Origin: Limnohabitans sp. Rim8
Lineage (GTDB): Bacteria > Pseudomonadota > Gammaproteobacteria > Burkholderiales > Burkholderiaceae_C
Direction of reading: 5' to 3'
DNA: 38,071 nt
NCBI GenBank assembly: GCA_945897795.1
Contig: CAMDFT010000026.1
Location: 1 to 38,071, forward strand
Both the position numbers and the translations under genes were made by a program. Under the pieces are notes generated by a model that made no database searches, was not told where the DNA came from, and saw only the letters and a program-made list of their open reading frames with translations. Below, in pieces: positions 9,136 through 17,215 of the stretch; position 1 is the stretch's first letter, and each line of letters starts with the position of its first letter.

Positions 9136-9145
9136 GGCTGCGCTT

Positions 9146-10489
9146 TCACAAACCCGCAAAACGCGTTTTCAAACGCTGGGCATTGAGGGCGCTGACGGTC
9201 TGCATGGACTGCCCCAATGTGCGCATCTCAGCGGCACGCTCCCAATAAGCCACGGCCCAGTCACGCGCTACATCGGTCAAAGCCGGGTCCACGGCCAAGG
9301 CCTGAGGTGCTCTCAAAGGCTCTGCATCCAAGCTGCCGCTGTGGATGCTGGGCCGCCACATCATGGGCAACATGTCGTAGATCGGCGCCAATTCAAATCG
9401 TGGTCGCATCACGTCTTGAACAAAAAAAGACAAGTTGCCAAAGTGCATGTCGGTGTTGCCAATGAACTGGCCAAATTGATAGGCCTGAGCCGCCGTGCGC
9501 AGGTCATGCTCAGGCAATAAATTCAACCCCACCATCGCCCGGCAAGTGCCCACCCAGTGCTGACGCGGGGTTTGGACGAAGTGCTGATGTACGGCAGCGG
9601 CAGCCACCAAGTGGCGGTAGCCAAATTGCGCACTCCGATCAAAACGCTTTGATAACAAGTAGGTGCGTGTGGCGGTCTCCAAGATTCGGGTGTCGGCGCT
9701 GGCCACACCGTTTTCCCGCAGCACATCAAGGGCCAGTTTTTCCAGATGCAACAAAGCATGCCAACGCTCACCAAAAGGCGTCCCTCGGGGAGGGCTGAAT
9801 TTGACGATCCAGCGGTCACCACTGGGTTCGCGCAACATGAATTTGGGTTGCTCACCCGCCGCCGACGAACCCGCAGGCAAACTTGACCCTACTTGTGAGG
9901 CCAGCTGATCGCATGCATCGGCCAAGCTTTGCGCGACAGCACGAACAGCGGCGGGCGCAGAGCCAGCAGGGCCTTCCACCGCAAAAGCACCACTGGCGTC
10001 CCGCACATGGTTGACCGCGAAATACAACACTTGCGCCAATGACCAGCGCTCGGGATCGGCCGGAAAATCCGGGCGCAAACGGGCCAGCTCGCGCCCCAAA
10101 AACCCTTGAGGCTGCAACGGCGTCAAAAACCAAGGCAAAGCCCCTTGCGCCAGCCACTCTTGCCTGCCGCTGCGCACATGCACGCGGTTGCCGCTCAGGT
10201 AAGTCAATTCTCCAAAGTGCCTCAGCACCCCGTCCGATCCTTCACACACCAAGTTGTGCTGAGCGGGCAGTCCTTGGATGTGGTGTGCCAGCGCATAACG
10301 CGTGCTGCGCGCCGCACCCAAGCGGGCCACTGCACCGCCCTGCTGCCCCAAACCCATCGCTTTGAGCGCCATGGAAATGCTGGACTGGCTCATGCCTGTT
10401 GCCGCCTGCAACTGGGCTGCGGTCAACTCAAGCGACTGCGTCAGCAGTTGCCTCAAGGCTGTTTGAAAAGGGACATTTCCACCATTCAT
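9146..10489 (-). CDS. yjjJ: HipA-family kinase with N-terminal DNA-binding domain (YjjJ type)
   Basis: HipA-type serine/threonine kinases are toxins or growth regulators normally paired with a separate HipB antitoxin. This 447-residue protein instead carries its own N-terminal winged-helix/HTH-like segment (about residues 8-68, including TAAQLQAATGMSQSSISMALKAM), as in E. coli YjjJ. The kinase signatures are present: the regulatory-loop motif SSAAGEQPKF (208-217), the ATP lysine in WIVKFSPP (K230), LLSKRFDR (278-285), the catalytic loop NTDMHFGN (345-352, D347) and the metal-binding APIYDML (D372). It therefore looks enzymatically intact. No hipB-like gene is adjacent. It converges with lysA (10 bp) and lies 98 bp downstream of msrQ in the same direction. 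Whether it is toxic or regulatory cannot be told from sequence. Confidence 0.85.
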   Translation of the reverse strand: MNGGNVPFQTALRQLLTQSLELTAAQLQAATGMSQSSISMALKAMGLGQQGGAVARLGAARSTRYALAHHIQGLPAQHNLVCEGSDGVLRHFGELTYLSGNRVHVRSGRQEWLAQGALPWFLTPLQPQGFLGRELARLRPDFPADPERWSLAQVLYFAVNHVRDASGAFAVEGPAGSAPAAVRAVAQSLADACDQLASQVGSSLPAGSSAAGEQPKFMLREPSGDRWIVKFSPPRGTPFGERWHALLHLEKLALDVLRENGVASADTRILETATRTYLLSKRFDRSAQFGYRHLVAAAAVHQHFVQTPRQHWVGTCRAMVGLNLLPEHDLRTAAQAYQFGQFIGNTDMHFGNLSFFVQDVMRPRFELAPIYDMLPMMWRPSIHSGSLDAEPLRAPQALAVDPALTDVARDWAVAYWERAAEMRTLGQSMQTVSALNAQRLKTRFAGL

Positions 10490-10522
10490 AGGTAGATACT
10501 TTACCCTAAGTCATTGTTAAAT

Positions 10523-10545
10523 ATTGTTTTTTTCAAAAAAACAAT
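10523..10545. promoter_or_regulatory. Perfect AT-rich palindrome upstream of the HipA-like gene
   Basis: ATTGTTTTTTT and AAAAAAACAAT are exact reverse complements (11 bp each) around a central C, 34 bp upstream of the HipA-like ATG. On the minus strand TTGTTT and a TTTAAC hexamer spaced by 17 bp overlap it, so it may be an operator over a promoter. The gene's own HTH domain is the obvious candidate ligand. It is not GC-rich and does not look like a terminator for msrQ. Confidence 0.5.
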
Positions 10546-10587
10546 CAGAAAAATTGATAGATAAAAACACTGAAAAAGGGCTTTAAA

Positions 10588-11184
10588 TCACGGCCTGAAC
10601 CCTCGCCAGACCCGCCAGCCCAGCAATCCCGACAAGATGCCCGCATACACCAGCACCTCGTCAAAGTCCTGCTTGCCCGCACGCATCCACCAAAAATGCA
10701 AAACGGCCAACACGGCCACCGCATAAACACCCCGGTGCAGCATTTGCCAGCGCTTGCCGCCCAGCCAACGCACAGCGCGGTTGAAAGAGGTGGCAGCCAG
10801 CGCCAGCAAAATCACAAATGCACTGAAACCCAACCAAATGAAGGGGCGCTTGAGGAGGTCTTGCAGCGTGTCGGCCAGGTCAAAGCCCATTTCAAACCAG
10901 GCGTAGCAGAGCAAGTGCAGGCTGGCGTAACCAAACACCAGCAAGCCCAGCATGCGCCGAAACCGCAGCAGCTCTGGCCAGCCCAGCAGTACGCGCAAAG
11001 GACTCACCGCCAGCACCACGCACAGGCTGCGCAGCGTCCAATCGCCCGTGGCGCGGATCAGGGCTTCTGCGGGGTTGGGGCCGAGTTGGTCCAGCAGGGT
11101 TTGCGCCAGCAACCAGGCCCAGGGCATGCAGCCCAGCACCAGCAATGCCCACCAAGCGGCGGGATGACGCAGCGCCGCCCTCAT
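10588..11184 (-). CDS. msrQ: Membrane heme protein MsrQ (YedZ), electron donor to MsrP
   Basis: MsrQ is the inner-membrane b-type heme protein that passes quinone-derived electrons to periplasmic MsrP. The 198-residue product has six predicted membrane segments and the ferric-reductase-like features of the family: RFRRMLGLLVFGYASLHLLCYAW and KRWQMLHRGVYAVAVLAVLHFWW, each with a histidine in a membrane helix as heme ligand, and the ITRATGDWTLR-like periplasmic stretch (here LIRATGDWTLR). Its ATG follows the msrP stop by 28 bp, so the two form an operon in the usual msrP-msrQ order. Confidence 0.94.
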   Translation of the reverse strand: MRAALRHPAAWWALLVLGCMPWAWLLAQTLLDQLGPNPAEALIRATGDWTLRSLCVVLAVSPLRVLLGWPELLRFRRMLGLLVFGYASLHLLCYAWFEMGFDLADTLQDLLKRPFIWLGFSAFVILLALAATSFNRAVRWLGGKRWQMLHRGVYAVAVLAVLHFWWMRAGKQDFDEVLVYAGILSGLLGWRVWRGFRP

Positions 11185-11212
11185 GCCCTCAAGACTTTGA
11201 CCCGCAGCGGCA

Positions 11213-12208
11213 TCAGAAGAACTTTTTCAGGTCCATGCCGGCATAAAGCTGGCCGACCTGTGTCTCGTAGCCATTGAACATGAGCGTCTTGCGCTTCTTG
11301 GCCAGCAACCCGTCTTCGCCGATGCGCCGCTCGGTGGCCTGGCTCCAGCGCGGGTGGTCCACATTCGGGTTCACGTTGGAATAAAAACCATACTCCTGGG
11401 GGGCAGATTTCTCCCAAGATATGACCGGCTGCTTGTCCGTGAAGCGGATCTTGACCAGGCTCTTGCTGCTCTTAAAGCCATACTTCCAGGGCACCACCAG
11501 ACGCAGGGGTGCACCGTTTTGCTTGGGCATCACCTCGCCGTACATGCCAAAAGCCAGCAAGGTCAGGGGGTGCATGGCCTCGTCCATGCGCAAGCCTTCG
11601 ACATAGGGCCAATCGATCACACTCGAGCGCAGACCCGGCATGGTCTTAGGGTCAGCCTGGGTGACAAACTCCACAAACTTGGCACCCGGCAGGGGCTCCA
11701 CGCGCCGGATTAAATCGGCCAGCGAATAACCCACCCAGGGAATCACCATCGACCAACCTTCCACGCAACGCAAGCGGTAAATGCGCTCTTCCATGGCCCC
11801 CCACTTCAGCAGGTCTTCCAAGTTCACGCGGGCGGGCTTCTTCACCAAGCCCTCGATCTCCACGCTCCAGGGATCGGTCACGAGTGTGTGGGCCCGCTTG
11901 GCCGGATCGGCTTTGTCCGTGCCGAACTCATAAAAGTTGTTGTACGTGGCGGCATCTTTGTAGGGCGTGGGCTTGTCCATGACCACGGCACCTGCCAGTT
12001 TGGTGGGCACTGCCGCCAGGGGTGGCAGCTGGCCGGGCCGGGCCATTTGAGCCTGGGCGTCGCGCAGCCCCCAGCCCGCCAAAGCCACGCCCGCAGAGCC
12101 TGCGGCGAGCTGTCGCATAAGGTCACGGCGGGATTGGTAAGCCGCCTGGGGGGTGATGTCGCTGGGCACAGGGTGCAAAAAACCCGATGAAGAAGAGCGG
12201 ATGATCAT
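11213..12208 (-). CDS. msrP: Protein-methionine-sulfoxide reductase catalytic subunit MsrP
   Basis: MsrP is a periplasmic molybdopterin enzyme that repairs oxidised methionines in envelope proteins. The 331-residue product (ATG at 12206-12208) carries a twin-arginine signal, [12 protein letters not shown] at about 26-37 followed by a hydrophobic stretch, consistent with Tat export of a folded cofactor protein. The molybdenum-ligand cysteine is in [11 protein letters not shown] (C148), within the sulfite-oxidase-fold domain; [18 protein letters not shown] near the C-terminus is also typical. A longer in-frame opening to 12349 exists but would bury the Tat signal and was not chosen. msrQ follows immediately. 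Confidence 0.95.
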   Translation of the reverse strand: MIIRSSSSGFLHPVPSDITPQAAYQSRRDLMRQLAAGSAGVALAGWGLRDAQAQMARPGQLPPLAAVPTKLAGAVVMDKPTPYKDAATYNNFYEFGTDKADPAKRAHTLVTDPWSVEIEGLVKKPARVNLEDLLKWGAMEERIYRLRCVEGWSMVIPWVGYSLADLIRRVEPLPGAKFVEFVTQADPKTMPGLRSSVIDWPYVEGLRMDEAMHPLTLLAFGMYGEVMPKQNGAPLRLVVPWKYGFKSSKSLVKIRFTDKQPVISWEKSAPQEYGFYSNVNPNVDHPRWSQATERRIGEDGLLAKKRKTLMFNGYETQVGQLYAGMDLKKFF

Positions 12209-12431
12209 GTGATGGGCCTGGTTGAAAATTTCCTCAGGTTCATTGTGAACGCTCCCAATCACTTTTGCACAAAGGGGCCAAAAGTGCCGAAACAACAGGT
12301 ATGCCATGCCCAACTGTCGACCGACAAGCATCGGCATTTGGTGTCGCATGCGGCCAGTTCAAGGCTCTGGCCAAACGCCATGGCCTTTCAGCTGCCGTTA
12401 AAATGAACCTTCATCTTGTTTTTAAAGCCCC

Positions 12432-12812
12432 ATGTCCAACCCAGCCCTGATCGAAGTGGTCGATGACGATCCAGACATTCGGCGCATGTTGCAGCTGGTT
12501 TTGGAAGCCCGTGGCTTCAAAGTCCGCACCCACGATGGTGCCCATGCTTACCTGGCAGCCGAGCCTGTGACCGAGCGGCGAGTGATGTTGCTCGATGTGC
12601 GCATGCCCAAAATGACGGGCGTGGAACTTCAAGCCCAAATGGTCAAAGCAGGCAACCGTATTCCTGTGATTTTCATGAGCGGCGAGAGTCTGCCCCATGA
12701 AACGCTGGCCGCGCAGCAATCCAACGCGGTCACCTTTTTATGGAAGCCCTTCAGAACCGAGGCCCTGCTCCAAGCGGTGACCCATGGTCTGACGCTTTAC
12801 GACCAGCTCTGA
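12432..12812 (+). CDS. Single-domain response regulator receiver
   Basis: The 126-residue product is just a receiver (REC) domain with no output domain. It has the acidic triad DDDPD (about 11-15), the phospho-acceptor D55 in LLDVRMPKMTG, S83 in FMSGES and K105 in WKPF, a complete phosphorylation site. The sequence is closest in style to FixJ/TtrR-type receivers. It could act as a phosphate relay, sink or protein-interaction switch. No histidine kinase is adjacent; neighbours are msrP (divergent, 223 bp) and ccsB (convergent). Partner and pathway are unknown. Confidence 0.85.
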   Translation: MSNPALIEVVDDDPDIRRMLQLVLEARGFKVRTHDGAHAYLAAEPVTERRVMLLDVRMPKMTGVELQAQMVKAGNRIPVIFMSGESLPHETLAAQQSNAVTFLWKPFRTEALLQAVTHGLTLYDQL

Positions 12813-12839
12813 AACGGAGGCCCCCAGGCCATTCCTGAC

Positions 12840-12860
12840 TTCAGGGCTATCGCCCCTGAA
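12840..12860. other. Hairpin between the receiver gene and ccsB
   Basis: TTCAGGG and CCCTGAA form a perfect 7-bp stem with a 7-nt loop in the 49-bp spacer between two convergent genes. There is no T tract on either strand, so a bidirectional terminator role is only possible, not shown. Confidence 0.35.
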
Positions 12861-12861
12861 A

Positions 12862-14172
12862 TCACAGCGTGCCGTAGCTGTGCAAGCCGCTTAGGAACAT
12901 GTTGACCCCGAGGAAGGCAAAAGTCGTGATGCCCAGCCCCGCCAAAGCCCACCAAGCGGCCACGGTGCCGCGCAAGCCCTTCATCAGGCGCATGTGCAGC
13001 CATGCGGCGTAGTTCAGCCAGACAATCAGGGCCCAGGTTTCTTTCGGGTCCCAACTCCAGTAACCGCCCCAGGCCTCTGCCGCCCACAAAGCGCCCAGCA
13101 CGGTGGCGATGGTGAAGAAGGCAAAGCCCACGGCGATGGATTTGTACATCACATCGTCCAGAATTTCGAAGGAAGGCAGTCGCTCGGCAATGCGACGGCG
13201 TCCCAGCAAAATGCCCGCCACGATGAAGGCGGAAACCCCAAAGTAAACCATCCAGTAGCTGCTGGTCTGATCGTTGGCGGACTGGCGGAACACCACCGGC
13301 TCAAAACACAACACGATGCCCAACAACCACAAGGGGGCCAGTTTGTACCAACGTGTCTCGCCAGCGGTTTGCTTGATCAAGTAGGCAAAAGCCACCATCG
13401 CGGCCAACGCAAAGGTGCCATAACCAATGAAGTTCGCCGGCACATGGATCTTCATCCACCAGCTCTTGAGGGCAGGCACCAAGGGCTGAATGGCATGCGC
13501 CTCGCGCACCAGTGTGTACCACAGCAAAAAGCCCACCGCTGCACTCACCACCAACATGACAAACGCACCCAAAGCGCGGGTCTTGTACTGCGCCTCATAG
13601 TACAAATAGAAAGCCGCCGTCATCCAGCAAAACATGATGAAAACTTCATACAAGTTGCTGACCGGGATGTGACCAATGTCCGGGCCCAACTGGTGGCTTT
13701 CATACCAGCGCACCAGGGTGCCGATCAGGGCCAAACCCACCGCCACCCAAGCCATGTGCGAGCCCAAAGACTCCATGGCATCACCCTGGCCGCGAATGAA
13801 CATGCCCGCCCAATAAAAAATGGTGCTGATGAAAAACAGCAGGCTCATCCACAAAATGGCCGACTGGCTGGACAGAAAATACTTGAGCAAAAACACCTGC
13901 TCGGACCGCGCCAAATCGCCTTGGTAAAGGTAGATGGCCAACAGCGACAAACCCGTCACCACCAGCACCAGGGTGCGCAGCGGCCGCCAGAACCAGGCCA
14001 GCCAGATCACCGCGGGCAAGGTGCCGATCAAAATGCCTTGCTCATACACATCCATGGCGTGCTGGTAGCGGGTGAAGGCAAACACCGTGCCCAACAGCGC
14101 CAGCAGGGCAAAGCCCCAATCCAGGGCCGAGCGGCTCGAAAAATAGCCTGGGTTCAAAGTCACAGTCGTCAT
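12862..14172 (-). CDS. ccsB: Cytochrome c biogenesis protein CcsB/CcsA (heme handling)
   Basis: This is the heme-handling subunit of the system II cytochrome c synthase, which exports heme and ligates it to CXXCH motifs of periplasmic apocytochromes. The 436-residue product is a polytopic membrane protein with about eight helices and the tryptophan-rich WWD-type heme motif AWGGYWSWDPKETWALIVWL (near residues 350-372), plus conserved histidines in neighbouring helices. The ATG overlaps the resB stop by four bases (ATGA), so the two are translated together. Naming varies: this subunit is called CcsA in many organisms and CcsB in betaproteobacterial annotation. Confidence 0.95.
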   Translation of the reverse strand: MTTVTLNPGYFSSRSALDWGFALLALLGTVFAFTRYQHAMDVYEQGILIGTLPAVIWLAWFWRPLRTLVLVVTGLSLLAIYLYQGDLARSEQVFLLKYFLSSQSAILWMSLLFFISTIFYWAGMFIRGQGDAMESLGSHMAWVAVGLALIGTLVRWYESHQLGPDIGHIPVSNLYEVFIMFCWMTAAFYLYYEAQYKTRALGAFVMLVVSAAVGFLLWYTLVREAHAIQPLVPALKSWWMKIHVPANFIGYGTFALAAMVAFAYLIKQTAGETRWYKLAPLWLLGIVLCFEPVVFRQSANDQTSSYWMVYFGVSAFIVAGILLGRRRIAERLPSFEILDDVMYKSIAVGFAFFTIATVLGALWAAEAWGGYWSWDPKETWALIVWLNYAAWLHMRLMKGLRGTVAAWWALAGLGITTFAFLGVNMFLSGLHSYGTL

Positions 14173-16295
14173 AGTGTTTTCTCGGAGCGGCCCAGCAAAC
14201 GGGCGGTCAGTTGTTCAAATTCACGGTCTACGTCCATGGTCTTGCGGTTGGACGACAAGGCCAAGCTCGCCAGAGCACCGTCGCCCTGAGGTGACAGCCA
14301 AACCCATAAGCGACGGTCCCGAACATACAGCATTGCAAAAATACCCATGATCAAAAAGGCACAGCCCAGGTACACGATGGACTGGCCCGGCGCTCTGGCC
14401 ACCTGGAACACGCTGGCTTGCACCTGCTTGAAATCCTTGAGCAAAAACGTCATGGGCGCGGGGTAAAACGGAGCGTCAGACAGGGCCAGTACAGCCTGTG
14501 ACATGAAGCCCTGCACTTTGTCGGCAGGCAGAGCCTTGGCTGAGGCTTGCTCACGCGCCACGGCGTCCAACTCGAGCAAGGTGCCGTTCAAGATGCGCAC
14601 AAACATCTCGCCTGCGCGGGCGCGTTCGGCCTCGGGCACATTGGCTTCCAAAAAATCTGCCAAGGCCTGCAGGCCCGCTACTTTCTGGCCCTTGACCTCT
14701 TCTCTGCCAGCAAACAAGCCCAAAGCACGCTCAGCCGAATCGGCCAGTTGCTGGGTCAATTCTGGGCGTTGCGGGTCCACCGCCTGGCGGGCATAACGCT
14801 GCACCGCACGCGCACGCAGCTCGGGCGTTTCCAGGGCGGTTCGCAATCGGATGAAACCGGTCAACTCGCCGTTTTCGTCTGCGGGGGGGCGCAAGTAGCG
14901 GTAAGGTTCGCTGGGCGTCTCGCGCATGCCCAGCAAGAACACCGGCACGCCATCGCCTGCATCCACCGGCAACATGTAGTTGTTGTACTCACGGGCTTGG
15001 CCAGCCGCATCGCGCAGCTTGTAGCTGACACTGGGGCCCACATTGCGCAGGTCTTTGGTTTGCGTGGTTTTGTTGCCCGCGCCCAAACGCTCATCGATAG
15101 CGCTGCGCAAATCCACCTTGCGCACATCCACCGCCGTGCCTTGGGGGCCTTCGCCACCCGACATGTTTTCGACATTGATGACGCGCAGGCCGGTGAACTC
15201 CAGGCTCATTTTTTCGTTGCCATTGGTCAGATCGGTGGTGCCGCCAATGGTGCCTTCCACCTCAAAGGACTTGGTGGCCGCCGCCATGGGCACGGCTTGC
15301 AAAGTGACCTGAGAGCCGCCGTCGTCAAAGCTGGACTGGTAAATGTTGATGCCCTTGAAGCTGGCCGGGTGGTTCACCTCGACACGCGCTTCCTTTTTCT
15401 CGCCTGTGGCCTTGTCGTGGATGATGATGTCGCTGGCAAACAGCTTGGGCATACCGGTCGAGTAGTACTCGACGATGAATTTTTTGAGCTCAATGACAAA
15501 GGGCAGTTCCTGCAGCAAGATGCCGTTGGACTGGTTCAGGATGGCCGTGCCCGACGCCGTGTCTTCGGCCACCAGCAAATTGGCGCGAAACGCCGGGTTG
15601 CGCTCGGACAGGCGGTGCTGCGCGGGCACATCGGCGATCAGGCCCCCGCCGTTGTAAATTTCCTTGCCGCCAAACCACATCTGGGCGCGCACCGCCAGGT
15701 CGCCATCGAGCAAACCGCCCACACACACCAACACAATGGCCGAATGCGCCGCGATGTAGCCCATTTTGTTGGCCGCACCCGCCTTGGCCGCCAGCATCCA
15801 GCCCTTGCCCGCTGGGTTGTCGCGCTCTTGCAGCTTGACCTTCCAGCCTCCCGTGGCCAGCAGGGCCCCCAGTCGCTTGGCCGCCGCCTCGGGCGTCTCG
15901 TTCAAATGGCCTTCGGCCTTGTGATGAAACGCCTTGAGGCTTTGCTCGCGGATGTTTTCCTTGTAGTTCTTCAGGTCCACCAAGATTTTGGGCGCGTTGC
16001 GGGCAATGCACAGGCTGGTGCTGAGCACCAGAAAGGCCAAAATCAACAAGAACCACCAGGCGCTGTAAACACTGTTGAGCTTGAGTGTGGCAAACAACTC
16101 GGCCCAAAACGGTCCGAACTGGTTGATGTAGTTGTTGGTCGGCTCGTTTTGCTTGAGCACCGTCCCGATCACCGAGGCGATGCAAATGATCGTCAGCAAG
16201 GAAATGGCAAACCGCATCGACGACAGCAACTCGATCACTGCTTGCCCTCGGGGCGAGCTGCGCTCGGATTCAGGGCGGGTGGCAACAGTCGTCAT
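14169..16295 (-). CDS. resB: Cytochrome c biogenesis protein ResB (Ccs1)
   Basis: ResB/Ccs1 partners with CcsB in system II cytochrome c maturation, presenting reduced apocytochrome to heme. The 708-residue product has N-terminal membrane helices (about 22-45, 80-97 and 170-190), the family motif LLSSMRFAISLLTIICIASVIG-like opening with SVIGTVLKQNEP, a large periplasmic domain (about 210-640) with GINIYQSSFDDGGSQV, and a last helix near 650 (SIVYLGCAFLIMGIFAMLY). Length suits betaproteobacterial ResB. It lies 200 bp downstream of cytochrome c4 on the same strand and overlaps ccsB. No truncation is seen. Confidence 0.95.
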   Translation of the reverse strand: MTTVATRPESERSSPRGQAVIELLSSMRFAISLLTIICIASVIGTVLKQNEPTNNYINQFGPFWAELFATLKLNSVYSAWWFLLILAFLVLSTSLCIARNAPKILVDLKNYKENIREQSLKAFHHKAEGHLNETPEAAAKRLGALLATGGWKVKLQERDNPAGKGWMLAAKAGAANKMGYIAAHSAIVLVCVGGLLDGDLAVRAQMWFGGKEIYNGGGLIADVPAQHRLSERNPAFRANLLVAEDTASGTAILNQSNGILLQELPFVIELKKFIVEYYSTGMPKLFASDIIIHDKATGEKKEARVEVNHPASFKGINIYQSSFDDGGSQVTLQAVPMAAATKSFEVEGTIGGTTDLTNGNEKMSLEFTGLRVINVENMSGGEGPQGTAVDVRKVDLRSAIDERLGAGNKTTQTKDLRNVGPSVSYKLRDAAGQAREYNNYMLPVDAGDGVPVFLLGMRETPSEPYRYLRPPADENGELTGFIRLRTALETPELRARAVQRYARQAVDPQRPELTQQLADSAERALGLFAGREEVKGQKVAGLQALADFLEANVPEAERARAGEMFVRILNGTLLELDAVAREQASAKALPADKVQGFMSQAVLALSDAPFYPAPMTFLLKDFKQVQASVFQVARAPGQSIVYLGCAFLIMGIFAMLYVRDRRLWVWLSPQGDGALASLALSSNRKTMDVDREFEQLTARLLGRSEKTL

Positions 16296-16326
16296 GGGGT
16301 GTACAAAAAAGAAGCCAGCAAAGAAA

Positions 16327-16346
16327 TGGCGGGACAGGGCCCGCCA
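16327..16346. other. Hairpin in the resB leader
   Basis: TGGCGGG and CCCGCCA form a perfect 7-bp stem with a 6-nt loop about 30 bp upstream of the resB ATG. It may terminate readthrough from cytochrome c4 or shape the resB leader. No T tract follows, so its role is open. Confidence 0.3.
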
Positions 16347-16471
16347 GAAACGTTCAAGGCCGGAAAACCGACCTTGGTGCGTGTCATATCAGCCGATCCT
16401 TAATTATGACCGAGCGCCGTGCCCTTGGTCTTGAAACCCCCTGAAGTTCACAGGGCAAAACGGACAAGTGC

Positions 16472-16487
16472 CCGGGTGATCACCCGG
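16472..16487. other. 16-bp perfect palindrome after cytochrome c4
   Basis: CCGGGTGATCACCCGG is a perfect 16-bp palindrome eight bases past the stop codon of the cytochrome c4 gene. A transcript would fold into a GC-rich stem with little loop, and no T tract follows on the minus strand. It could be a 3'-end stabilising or terminator-like element, or a protein-binding site. Confidence 0.4.
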
Positions 16488-16495
16488 CCAAACAA

Positions 16496-17128
16496 TCAGC
16501 GCAGACCCGCGATGTAGTCCGACACCGCCTTGATTTCGCGGTCGTTCATTTTGGCGGCGACCTGCGTCATTTGCAGGTTGTTCTTGCGCACGCCCTCACG
16601 GAACATCACCAATTGGCCAGAGGTGTAATCAGCGTGCTGACCCGACAACCGTGGGTACTGCGAAGGCATGCCCGCGCCATTGGGTGAGTGGCAGCTCGCG
16701 CAAGCGGCGATTTGGCGGTCAGGGATGCCACCGCGGTAAATGCGCTCGCCCCAGGCCACGGTTTCTTTGGCGTTGGCAAAACCGGGTTTGGCTTGCTGTG
16801 AGGCCAGCCAGAAAGCGATGTTGCGCATGTCTTCAGGGCTCAGAGCAGCGACCATACCGCTCATGACGGCGTTGGCACGTTTGCCCGATTTGTACTCTTG
16901 CAGTTGCTTGAGCAAATACTCGGGGTGTTGCTGGGCCAACTTGGGGTTGGCTGGCGTGGTGGAGTTGCCGTCTGCGGCATGGCAAGCCACACAAGCTTGG
17001 CTGAAGATGGCTTCGCCTTTGGCCAGGTCAGGTTTGGCGGCTTGCGGCGCAGGGCCGGCAGCCAAGACAGAACCGGCCACCAAAGCGGCTGACAGGGCGG
17101 TGGTCAAGAGAGAGAAAATCGACTTCAT
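16496..17128 (-). CDS. Diheme cytochrome c4
   Basis: Cytochrome c4 is a periplasmic diheme electron carrier, usually to terminal oxidases. The product (210 residues from ATG at 17126-17128) has a signal peptide of about 24 residues ending near VLA-AGP and two class I cytochrome c domains, each with a CXXCH heme site: CVACH (near 45) and CASCH (near 142). Each is followed by a PKL/PRLSGQH segment and a methionine ligand region (VMSGMVAALSPEDM; MTQVAAKMND), the c4 pattern. It stands at the head of the resB-ccsB cluster, whose machinery would attach its hemes. Its start is 87 bp from divergent engB. Confidence 0.93.
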   Translation of the reverse strand: MKSIFSLLTTALSAALVAGSVLAAGPAPQAAKPDLAKGEAIFSQACVACHAADGNSTTPANPKLAQQHPEYLLKQLQEYKSGKRANAVMSGMVAALSPEDMRNIAFWLASQQAKPGFANAKETVAWGERIYRGGIPDRQIAACASCHSPNGAGMPSQYPRLSGQHADYTSGQLVMFREGVRKNNLQMTQVAAKMNDREIKAVSDYIAGLR

Positions 17129-17143
17129 GGCGTGATCCAAGAG

Positions 17144-17171
17144 TTGGCGCAAAACCCAAGGATTCTACAAT
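17144..17171 (+). promoter_or_regulatory. Promoter of engB
   Basis: TTGGCG (17144-17149) and TACAAT (17166-17171) are separated by 16 bp on the plus strand, 45 bp before the engB ATG. On the minus strand the same bases contain TAGAAT, a possible -10 for cytochrome c4, so the two divergent genes may compete for polymerase. Confidence 0.5.
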
Positions 17172-17215
17172 GAGGTCTGCGTCAGTTTCCTGACGACCCA
17201 AGGTATCCCTGATTT

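Noticed and set aside
12235..12250. GTTCA-TTG-TGAAC palindrome upstream of msrP
   Set aside because: Only 5+5 bp and not tied to any promoter hexamers; too short to claim as an operator.
12209..12349. N-terminal extension of MsrP
   Set aside because: It would place 47 extra residues before the Tat signal; the ATG at 12206-12208 gives a normal export signal.
12994..14289. 431-residue open frame antisense to ccsB
   Set aside because: Shadow of ccsB; Gln/His-rich, no domain, no ribosome site.
14547..16403. 618-residue open frame antisense to resB
   Set aside because: Composition is His/Gln/Arg-rich as expected from reading a GC-rich gene backwards; resB has clear family motifs.
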